DNA from: Rhynchospora pubera
Taxonomy: Eukaryota; Streptophyta; Magnoliopsida; Poales; Cyperaceae
Reading direction: 5' to 3'
Assembly: GCA_028095005.1 (NCBI GenBank)
Contig: CM051460.1
Location: 72,207,676-72,271,675, forward strand
Length of the DNA: 64,000 bases
Made by a program: the position numbers and the translations under genes. Below, piece by piece: positions 52,369 to 60,449 of this stretch. The stretch's first letter is position 1. Each line of letters opens with the position of its first letter. The notes below the pieces were generated by a model. It was given only the letters and a program-made list of their open reading frames with translations. It had not been told where the DNA came from and did not search any database.

Positions 52369-52455
52369 CTTGGCCAGGCCATTGACATTTTCAAAGTCAC
52401 AGTCTCATACATCAAGGACGTAAAAGAAATTTGTCGCAGGAACCCGTCAATATAA
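52369..52455 (+). other. In-frame continuation beyond the TAG stop
   Basis: Directly after the TAG the same frame reads LGQAIDIFKVTVSYIKDVKE then ICRRNPSI and ends with TAA at 52453-52455. Composition (alternating hydrophobic and charged residues, amphipathic helix pattern) matches the upstream protein, suggesting the lost C-terminus of the same gene. Confidence 0.6.
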
Positions 52456-53102
52456 TAATCTGATATCGGACTTCCTTTATAATTAATAATAAATAATATA
52501 TATACTGGATCTATATATATATTATGTATGAGCTTTTCTTGTGTTTTATACTTTTATGTGATATATCTTGTGCATGTAGAGTTGTAGACTGTATATCTTT
52601 GTCGGTTCGAATTTTATTTGTTAGTCGGTTTGTTGGTTTGCATGGGTACGTAAGTTCCCATTTTCGTTTGGTTTGTTTGTTTGAGGCCTGCATGTGTAAG
52701 TGTCATTTGCTTGTTGGTTTGTTTGTTTGCATGTGTAAGTTTCATTTGATTTAGATTAATAATCAGTATATGAAATATTTATTGTAACACCGGAACACTT
52801 ACTTGCTCTAGAATTTGAGATGTAATAGAATGGAAAGGAATCGAAAAGAGATGGAAATAAAATTTTAATTTTCAAATTTTGGGTGACAAGATTGACTATA
52901 ATTTTATATAAAATGTTTCCTCATGAACCAGCCTACAAGTAACTGAAAAAGAAAAACACTTAAATATTTAATTCAGCGCTATCAATTTCATGAACCATAT
53001 ATATATATCTAGATTCTGTCATCCGAAATTAATTAATATAAAAATTTAGACACAAAAAATTTAATAGAAAGAATTATTTTTTTTAATAAGAAGAAAGTTC
53101 CA
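52456..53102. other. Intergenic DNA
   Basis: 52600-52750 has loosely repeated GTTTGTTTGCATGTGTAAGT / GGTTTGCATGGGTACGTAAG segments. No gene supported. Confidence 0.45.
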
Positions 53103-53300
53103 ACGCGTTTATAGACCGCGCCTCTCTCTCTCCTCTCGAACGCGTTTTATAAACGCGTTACAAGCCTTCAAACGCGTTTATAAAACGCGCTAAAGGCTGC
53201 AGTGATTGCGGCGAAAGTTTCTGACTTTGCGCGTTATTTTTTGATTTTATGCGTTTATAAAACGCGTAAGAAGCCTTCTTACCCTTTTATAAAACGCGTT
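53103..53300. repeat. Palindrome cluster 1 (ACGCGTTTATAAAACGCGT cores)
   Basis: Five copies of a near-perfect palindrome: 53103-53121 (decayed), 53139-53159 (AACGCGTTTTATAAACGCGTT), 53171-53190, 53250-53267 and 53283-53300. Copies 2 and 3 are separated by 11 bp ACAAGCCTTCA. Copies 4 and 5 are separated by about 13 bp containing GAAGCCTTCTT, itself part of a GTAAGAA/TTCTTAC hairpin. Copy 3 has extended arms AGCCTT/AAGGCT. A TATA box follows at 53319. Each core contains CGCG, the core recognised by CAMTA-type plant factors, and ACGCGT; binding is inference. Confidence 0.85.
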
Positions 53301-53318
53301 CGAGAGATCTAATTTCCA

Positions 53319-53326
53319 TATAAATA
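53319..53326 (+). promoter_or_regulatory. TATA box downstream of palindrome cluster 1
   Basis: TATAAATA within CCATATAAATACCCC, 19 bp after the last palindrome, followed by an A-rich leader and the hairpin at 53434-53530. A transcription start near 53350 would be expected. Motif-based. Confidence 0.5.
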
Positions 53327-53433
53327 CCCCAACCTTCTGTCGTCCAAAATAAAAAAAAGGAAAAAGATCTGAAAAAAAGAAAAAAAATGAGAGGAAAAGA
53401 AGAGTTAGATGGTGGAATGCAAAATAATATTAG

Positions 53434-53530
53434 TTGGTGCGAAACTAATAGCCATAAGGGTTGTATGCGGCACACTTATTCACTGATACAGAGTCGCACA
53501 CAATCCTTATGGCTATTAATATTCCACCAA
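53434..53530 (+). ncRNA. miRNA-precursor-like stem-loop
   Basis: 97 nt folding into one stem of about 38 bp. The left arm TTGGTG..TAATAGCCATAAGG and GTTGTATGCGGCAC pairs with the right arm GTCGCACACAATCCTTATGG then CTATTAATATTCCACCAA. The loop is about 20 nt (around TTATTCACTGATA) and there are a few mismatches and one symmetric internal loop, as in plant MIR precursors. It sits about 85 bp downstream of a predicted start site. An ATG at 53387 opens a 49-codon frame across the hairpin; it has no protein-like features. A short MITE fold-back is the main alternative. Confidence 0.5.
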
Positions 53531-54106
53531 CTTTAAAATAAAAACTTTCCCGTGGAATCTGTTATTATGTGTAGAGGGCGGTTTGTTGGGCTGGGTCTAC
53601 GAGCCATAACACCGCAGCCGACATCCTTGGATGAGAATCTGCATACATGCAGTCATCTTCATCCAAGTCTCAGAAAAAAAAGGGGGTCAATATGACAATC
53701 AGTCGCCCTACTCTTATCTATTTGTTGCGGTGCTATTATCTCGATCCACCCTTAGCAATGGATCTTCTACAATTTTTTTTATGTGGTTCAAAATTTTAAT
53801 ATCATGTATTTTGTAATTTTTTTTGTTGTGTATTGTGTGGTTCAAAATTTTAATAAATTGTAATTTTTAATTTGTATTGTGTTTTTTATTATAATGTTCA
53901 TTGAGTTGTAATGTGTAATATAATTTAAATAAATATTAAGTCTCTTAATATTAATATTTCGAATTTCACAAAAAAAGAAAACAGATAATAATAAAACTTA
54001 CAACACATATACTACACGAATTAATACATATACTAAAACATAAAAGAAAACAGATAATAATAAAACACACAATAATAAAAACATCTAATTATAGAAAACC
54101 TAATAA

Positions 54107-54411
54107 TCAGTCCAAATGATATATGTCATTTCCATTTAACGAATGATTTTCAAATCCAGGAGGACATGCCTGTTGCAAACGCAACCAAACGATTCCATCT
54201 CCACGTCGGACATGGTATCCTCCATCCCTCTTAACTACATCAGTCCAATATTTCGGCCCTCTCACTTCAAAAACGTCGCGTTGAAAAATCTTTACGTAAA
54301 ATTTGTCGGAAGGATAGTGCAAGTAGACGTGCCGAAGATATCTCGTTTACTTATTCGTCCATCTCCTTGTAGAAGCACACCGGTACAAACATGACGTGGT
54401 TTAGTTGACAT
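54107..54411 (-). pseudogene. Unrecognised small coding region, probably frameshifted
   Basis: On the minus strand an ATG at 54411 opens 39 codons (STKPRHVCTGVLLQGDGR) ending at 54292. An overlapping frame reads on as YLRHVYLHYPSDKFYVKIF, RDVFEVRGPKYWTDVVKRDG and GIVWLRLQQACPPGFENHSL, ending with TGA at 54107. The second frame is protein-like but has no good ATG, and TAA precedes it upstream, so one or more frameshifts or an unseen splice is implied. The family is not recognised. A plausible leader lies at 54412-54500 and palindromes 6-7 lie further upstream, mirroring the plus-strand units. Confidence 0.4.
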
Positions 54412-54505
54412 TATGTTTTCTCGGTTTCTCTTCTCTGCGTAACTTCTCTAAAGTTTTGGTTTTTGATTTCTGAATTTTCGACGTGAATTTGGGGGGAAGG
54501 AGGAC

Positions 54506-54513
54506 TATAAATA
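54506..54513. promoter_or_regulatory. TATA-like box beside palindrome cluster 2
   Basis: TATAAATA on the plus strand, TATTTATA on the minus strand, 17 bp left of palindrome 6. It could serve a plus-strand transcript through the hairpins or the minus-strand unit starting near 54411. Confidence 0.35.
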
Positions 54514-54530
54514 AACTCAACCCTTATTAC

Positions 54531-54815
54531 CCGTTTATAAAACGCGTAATAAGGGTTTGAGCGCGTTTTATAAACGCGTAAGAAGGGCTAAGTTAATGGA
54601 ATTCAATACTTTCGCAGGCTGTCAGTCTGTTTTACTGTTTTACCTGGACTCCACCTTCGTACGCGTTTATAAAACACGTTCCAAGGCTTCCAACGCATTT
54701 TATAAACGCGTACGAAGGTGGAGTCTACTTTTTGAGCAGCGTGATACTGTGTTTGAGCAGCGTCAAACACAGTCAATTTTGGCAGACCCCTATTCTAGCG
54801 CGTTTTATAAACGGC
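54531..54815. repeat. Palindrome cluster 2 with extended hairpins
   Basis: Copies of the CGCGTTTATAAAACGCG core at 54531-54548, 54561-54580, 54661-54680, 54692-54711 and 54798-54815. The first has private arms AACCCTTATTAC / GTAATAAGGGTT. The third and fourth form a hairpin with 34 nt arms (54647-54680 and 54692-54725; GACTCCACCTTCGTACGCGT at the base, 32 of 34 paired) around the 11 bp CCAAGGCTTCC. An unrelated perfect 11 bp inverted repeat ACTGTGTTTGA/TCAAACACAGT lies at 54746-54773. The arms differ between copies while the core is constant. Confidence 0.85.
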
Positions 54816-54827
54816 TAAATAATTTCC

Positions 54828-54836
54828 TATATATAT
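54828..54836 (+). promoter_or_regulatory. TATA box of the 54951 ORF
   Basis: TATATATAT within TTTCCTATATATATCTCA, 12 bp after the last palindrome copy and about 120 bp before the ATG at 54951. The leader between is A/C-rich and without upstream ATG. Motif-based. Confidence 0.5.
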
Positions 54837-54950
54837 CTCAATTCGTTCTCCTATTTCGTATCACAAAATCACAAACAAAAGACAAGTAGCCTTTATCCAA
54901 CAACTTTAGAAAACACAAAAAGTGAACGCGTAAAATCAAAAATTTGAGAA

Positions 54951-55190
54951 ATGGAGAAGGATCAAAACAATAATAAGATGGAGGAGGAAACATCCAAGGT
55001 GGGGGAGGGAACACCTAATGTGGTAGCAAAAAGGATCCCATTATACGGACCTCCGAAGAGAAGGGCCGTCTCGGCTGTACGTCGTTTCCCTCCAGGCTGT
55101 GGCAGGAGTCCTGATTTTAGTATGGGGGTTAAAATAGATGAGAGTTCTAGTGAGAATAAGGAGGAGGAGAAGAATAAAGAGGTTAAGTAA
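54951..55190 (+). CDS. Small ORF with a SUVH-like motif
   Basis: 79 codons from ATG (context GAGAAATGGAG) to TAA. The N-terminus is charged (MEKDQNNNKMEEETSK); the middle reads RRAVSAVRRFPPGCGRSP; the tail is acidic/lysine-rich (ENKEEEKNKEVK). SAVR-FPPGCG is characteristic of plant SUVH5/6-type histone H3K9 methyltransferases ahead of their SRA domain (family knowledge). No SRA, pre-SET or SET region follows, so this is at most a short captured piece. A donor consensus GTAAGT overlaps the stop (55187-55192), so the mRNA could be spliced instead of stopping here. It has a TATA box and the palindrome cluster directly upstream. Function unknown. Confidence 0.5.
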   Translation: MEKDQNNNKMEEETSKVGEGTPNVVAKRIPLYGPPKRRAVSAVRRFPPGCGRSPDFSMGVKIDESSSENKEEEKNKEVK

Positions 55191-55253
55191 GTGGAGAAAA
55201 AATAGAGTTTAATTGTGCTAGAATAATGGAATGTATCTATTATATTTTCTATG

Positions 55254-55738
55254 AACTTTAATTCCTAATTTGTAATTTGTAATTTGTAATTTGAACTCAT
55301 TAATATAAAAATTAATAAAAATTTCCATTACAATATTCAGAACCCATTAATATAAAAATTAATAATAATTTCCATTACAATAACTCTCATTAATATGAAA
55401 ACAACGATTTAAATTAATAACAATTTCCATTACAATAATTCTCATAAATATGAAAACAACGATTTGCGGAGACTCATGGACGGTTGCCCAATTCTGCGAG
55501 AGCCTTCGACAGTCGTCGAGTTCTTCCCTAATTGGGTCGGCAGAACTCTACCGCCCATACAACAGTTAGTATCCGAACTACAACATTTACTAATATTAAT
55601 TTCAACAGTTAGTATCCGAACTACAACTACAACAATTACTAATACTAACTACAACAGTTAGTATCCGAAGTACAACAATTACTCATATTAACTTCAACAG
55701 TTAATATCCGAGCTACACTTTCAACAATTTAAATATGC
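55254..55738 (+). repeat. Simple and tandem repeats downstream of the small ORF
   Basis: AATTTGTAATTTG units at about 55265-55293. Repeats of TTAATATAAAAATTAATAA and TTTCCATTACAATA at 55298-55440. A four-unit minisatellite AACAGTTAGTATCCGAACTA starts at 55561, 55604, 55653 and 55696 (period 43-49). 55460-55560 is non-repetitive and GC-richer with a short frame (RLMDGCPILREPSTVVEFF) I do not recognise. Confidence 0.75.
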
Positions 55739-55837
55739 CAACTTCAAATATTATCTTCAATATTTAAATATGCCAACTTCAACAATTACGACATTAGCTT
55801 CAACATTTATGAATATTAATTTCAACTGTTATGAAGT

Positions 55838-55940
55838 GTGTGAGAGGGGGAGGGGGAGGGTGGGGGGGGGGGAGGGGGAGCGTACGCGGGAGGGGTGGGG
55901 GGGGGGGAGGCTGGAGAGCGTACGTAGGAGGGATGGGGGG
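55838..55940 (+). repeat. G-rich tract with quadruplex potential
   Basis: Strongly strand-asymmetric: runs such as GAGGGGGAGGGGGAGGGT, a run of eleven or more G, then GGGAGGGGTGGGG and GGATGGGGGG, with two AGCGTACG islands (55879, 55918). More than four G3+ tracts lie within short spacing. Overlapping Gly/Arg-rich frames here are by-products of composition. Confidence 0.8.
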
Positions 55941-56859
55941 AGCAGTCGCTCTGGCGCTCATCCTCTCATTCCCTGAACTTCCGAAAATGGAAGAGACATT
56001 TCAAACGTGGTTTCTAAAAATGGAAAAAAATAAATACATCCGTAAAGAATGATGGGAATGATAAAAAAACTGACATGATTCTAAACAATTCCGATATTAG
56101 ATCACAATATTTCTAGTATGTTGAGTTGTTTGAAGAAGAGACCTTTTAGTATAATAAATAAAATTTCAACTTCCATTTTTCGTTGACAGAGGCATGCACC
56201 CTTGTGTACAAATTAGAAAATGATATTTTATTTCTGCAACTAAAGGAAATATGAGGCTTCGTAGTACTTCTTTCAAAAGAAAAAAAAAAGGGACTTAGCG
56301 GTTATGGCTCTGGTACGGCGATGTTTGGAGAGACGCAATAATAAAATTTCAGCGATGTCAAGAGCGACAGAAAGACAAAATAGTAAATTGTGATGGTTTC
56401 TTAACTTAAGCTGTTTAATTAGAAGTTTTAATTTAAGATGCCATGTCATCATTTTTTTTCTTAAGATTGAATTCTAATCAGCATTTAAGTACCTTTACTA
56501 ATCTGAATTTAAGACATGTTTGGATACTTAAGTCCTTCTTAACTCACTTAAGAATGGTTTAAGTTTCTCTGCCAAACATGGCCAAGTTACTTAAGTGATG
56601 AAAAAGAGTAATTCGGCCAGATGTCGCAAAAAAATCGGCCTATTTAGGCCTACCTAGATATAAAGCACAAAATCATCATTATAAATAGGAGAATTCCTTT
56701 TCGTAATCAGAACAATAGACAATCAAGCAATCAATCGACCGAGCGAACTTAAATTAAAGCACGTTTATAATTTGTTAAGCTCAAGTTTTAAACATGCTGC
56801 CCATTCGTTTTCCTTTTCATTTTTCCACTTCTCCGATTGTTGTCGTCTTCTCCGATCCT
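55941..56859. other. Intergenic DNA
   Basis: No gene supported. 56440-56600 has repeated TTAAGTTACTTAAG-like segments. Confidence 0.4.
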
Positions 56860-57070
56860 CCCCTTTTCTCCGATCAATCAAACTGCCCTCGCATCTCCTT
56901 CTCCGATCAATCATACTGAGTCTTCGATCAATCAGGCTGACCTCTCTTTTCCTTCTTAGATCAATCGCACTTATCTCTCATCTCCTTCTCTGATCAATCA
57001 TGCTAACCTCTCTTCTCCTTCTCGGATCAATCATGCTACATTATCTCCTTCCTGATCAATCACGCTGCCT
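56860..57070 (+). repeat. Minisatellite, CTCCTTCTCCGATCAATCA units
   Basis: About seven imperfect units of 24-36 bp, each with a TCTCCTTCTC-like part and GATCAATCA(T/G)GCTGA. The frame at 56772-56993 (LLRSI repeated) is a by-product. Confidence 0.8.
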
Positions 57071-57478
57071 AGCGTTAGCAGAGAAGAGTCAGATGTTGAA
57101 GTTTTTTAAACTAGTATAAAACCACATTGAATTGACCCGTTCTGGTACCAATTCTTAAGTCGAGCGAGGAAGGAGGTGTGTGTGTCTTCCGGGACTTCCA
57201 TCTTGTTTGTATACAACCGATCGATCCCTGGAAACCAGGTTAGATGTCTATCTATTATGAGAGATTTTAGTTAAGATGTGTCGTGTGCTCACCAGGTTTG
57301 GCACATGATAGGGTTCTTTTACACTACAGGAAACTACAGTATCTGCATCGACAGTTATGAATTTGCAGTCAAAAATATCTGTTGCATCGGTCAAATTAAC
57401 TTATTTGCATCCGCAATTGGTTTTTCAGCATTTTGCATCCACTTGTTTTTGTCTGCATCAACTTGTTGATGTAAATAA

Positions 57479-58160
57479 TAACTACTTGTATGGGAAACAC
57501 AGATGTAACTATTTTCATTTATCTATATCGGATTTACTAATGTAACAAATTGGATATTTGCTTTTGCCTAGCAGATGCAGTTAATGTTTATGCACTTGCA
57601 TCAGCTGCGGCAATGAAAATAATATATCTAATTGCGTGGGATAAATTGATGTAACCATTCTCACTCGACTGCATCAATAAGACAGATGCAATCAACAGAT
57701 TCTTGCATCGCCCCCAGCAGATGCAACAAATCTGTAGCTTATGCATCAGTTATGTCTATGTAAATAACATAACTAATTGCATGAAAAACACCGATTTAAC
57801 TAATTCGTGCTACTGCATAGGATTCACTGATGTAACTGAACTAATTATTACATCTTTCCAGTAGTTGCAATAAATCTTTAACTTATGCATTAGTTATGTC
57901 TATGTAAAAACTATAACTAATTGCATGAAAAACACCGATTTAACTAATCCATGCTACTGCATAGGATTCGTTGATGTAACTAAACTAATTACTGCATCGG
58001 TCCAGTGGATGCAAAAAATCTACAACTTAGGCATCGGCTATGTCAATGTGAATACCATAACTAATTGCATGAAAAATACCGATTTAACTAATCCATGCTA
58101 CTGCATAGGATTCACTGTTGTAACTAGACTAATTATTATATCTGTCCTACGGATTTAGGA
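57479..58160 (+). repeat. 144 bp tandem repeat inside the CACTA element
   Basis: AACTAATTGCATGAAAAACA begins units at 57771, 57915 and 58059 (exactly 144 apart), with more divergent units near 57626 and 57479. Each unit also holds CATGCTACTGCATAGGATTC and TGATGTAACTAAACTAATTA. The 77-codon frame at 57925-58158 is a by-product. Confidence 0.9.
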
Positions 58161-58222
58161 AAAGTGTAGCTCTTACATTGACTAGCCAAATATAAATAAC
58201 ACGAAATAAAATGCAAAATTAA

Positions 58223-58295
58223 CCTCTACAACTAGGAATCGAACCCAAGCTTTGTGGAATCAAAGCCAGCGCCTCAACCACCACACCAAGAATCC
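58223..58295 (-). pseudogene. tRNA-like relic (tRNA- or SINE-derived)
   Basis: On the minus strand about 73 nt read GGATTCTTGG, an A-box-like GTGGTGGTTGAGGCGCTGG (Ser/Leu-type D arm), an anticodon-arm region GGCTTTGATTCCA and a B-box GGGTTCGATTCC in T-arm position. Acceptor-stem pairing is poor and there is no clean anticodon stem, so it is not a functional tRNA. A tRNA pseudogene or the head of a tRNA-derived SINE is most likely. Confidence 0.5.
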
Positions 58296-58799
58296 TTTGT
58301 TGATTAATTTGTTTTGTATTTATATATATTTATCTTCTACATTAAATATGACAGTCTATTGATTGAGTTAGGTTTTTAAGAGGGTTTTAAGTTGTCTAAA
58401 TTGGAAATTTTAGTATGGATCAAATTTATTATTAGCCATATATTTGGTAATCACGGTTTAACTAAATTCATATGAATTATCAAAAATCCAACTTAAAAAA
58501 ATATATATATTTGATTGATTGAATCTGATATATATATCGAGAATTCAACCAATAACGTTAATATATAATAATTTAATTTATACATATTTATAGTATTTTG
58601 ATGCAATTTTGGATTTAACTAATTGAATTAATAAAGCATAAGCACTACGTACATAATTGTCGTATAATTTATATTGTCAGAATATAATCCATTGCATGAC
58701 GTAAAGTTTTCCTTCTGCTTCAGTTACTCGCATTTGTGACGAAATTTTATATGCACTATGAAAGTTATAAAAAGTTCTAAAGAAATGAATAAAAAATGA

Positions 58800-59008
58800 A
58801 TTGATTGCAATATGATCCGTATCCGACAAAATATATTTGTATTTGACTCCGTATCCGATAATATCCGAACCGTATTCGTATCCGCTTAATATCCGAACTG
58901 TATCCGTATCCGAACGCATCCGTTTTTGTATCCGTATCCGGAAAAAAATATAGATGCGGATATGGGAAGACCAACATCCGCTCCGTATCCGATCCGTTTT
59001 CATCCCTA
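58800..59008 (-). mobile_element. hAT element end fragment
   Basis: On the minus strand it begins TAGGGATGAAAACGG at 59008 and continues with about ten CGGATA/CCGTATCC-type repeats (for example GTATCCGTATCCG), the typical end of a plant hAT superfamily element. No matching second end or target duplication is visible, so this is a nested fragment in the CACTA element. Confidence 0.6.
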
Positions 59009-60449
59009 GTTAAAATTCAATTGTTTGAAAAAAGAAATTATGGTCGATAAATTTTGAGTAGTAACCTTTTATTTTATTGAATTGTACTAATTATGCTCAA
59101 ATTTTAACGTAAATATAATTGGCTTACTGTATCTCATTACTAATTATGCTTTCTAATAAGTTAATTATAAATACAATAATAATGAAATAATACCACGGTA
59201 AGACGTGTTTGTTTTGCTATTATTTTTCTTTATATGATGCAAAAAGACTAACAAGTTTTTTTTTTTTTTAACTTTTAACATCAAAATCCCTTTTTTTCCT
59301 CACGCCACATGCATTTCTCGGTTGCCACATAAATCCGGACATCTGTCCCACCTTTCTTCCCCAAATGAAGCACCGCTTCTATTCATTTTTTCCATTCAGA
59401 AATAGGCCAATAAACTAAGTGATGAGGTGAATAAACGAAGAAATCAATCAAAATTAACCGACTGAGCGATTACGTTAGTCTCATCTCCTGATTTGTGGGT
59501 CCGATTCTTCAGACATTCAGACCAGACATTTCCATTTCAGTTCTGTACGCGCGCGACGTTAACTCCTCTCTACCGATAAAACCTAAATCGAACCCTTTCT
59601 CTACTTCTCTGCTGAAAAAAGAGGCCGTCGCTCCTCCGTCTAGTTCCTCAGCTGACCTTCCACTACAATTCCTATCCGCTGAAAAGAACTCACAACCTTT
59701 GCAATCTAACTTCATCAATTTACTGGTACGGATTGCAATTTCATTCAATTTCCTTTTCTTTCAAAGATTTTTAAATTTTCATCCTATTTTACTTTTATTC
59801 AAATATTTTTATTCTATCCAAATTGGTTTTCAACAGTGCTCTTATATTTCTCTATTTTGCTGAGTTCAGTAAATCAGGATTCAAAGTCAGCACCCATCCC
59901 TGTGATTCTTCCTTTTCTCCTCTCTGTTGCCGTTCCTTTTGGTAAGTACCACTTCCATTATCAGTTGTAATCTGGTGCTTTTAATTTGTACATACGACCA
60001 TGAATCATCACTGGGTACTGTTAATTTGAGAACATCCAAGCAGCTTTTGCAATTGTTTTTGACAACCAAAGCCATTGCTGGTTCAATTTGTATGGGTTGT
60101 TGGAGATACCATAAGCATTATACTAGTCCGATTGCTTCCCAAACTATCTACTTTTGAACCAGCAAGTCACTCTCAGCCCTCTGTACTTATCATTGAATAA
60201 AAAAGATAAAACAGTGATCATGGAAATATCATTTTAGTCGTATATACCTAACCTACAATCTCTCCAAATGGTACTTGTCATCACCTAAGCTGTACTATGT
60301 AGTGTTTTATGGTCCATAGAATGAAATAACAATTACGTATAAACAATGTTGGCATAAATTGTGTAACAGTAGCACTTATATTTGGTTTTGAATTTTTATC
60401 ATCAATTCTAATCACATGTTTTTCTTTGTTGGGATATGACAGGTTAAAA

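Noticed and set aside
53434..53530. The hairpin as a member of the miR169 family
   Set aside because: TAGCCA and AAGG are shared with miR169, but the remaining positions differ too much and an extra two bases are needed.
53103..54815. Palindrome clusters as a CRISPR-like array or a single-stranded DNA virus origin
   Set aside because: The genome is plant nuclear, spacers are not uniform, and there is no TAATATTAC nonamer and no replication-protein frame.
55770..56052. Gly/Arg-rich protein frames
   Set aside because: Overlapping frames in a G-rich tract; compositional artefact.
56772..56993. LLRSI-repeat protein
   Set aside because: Produced by a minisatellite with GATCAATCA units.
58677..59003. 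108-codon minus-strand frame
   Set aside because: Arises from CCGTATCC repeats of a hAT end.
59495..59863. 122-codon frame as a separate gene
   Set aside because: It reads through a good splice donor at 59725 and sits where the transposase leader exons are expected; no domain is visible.
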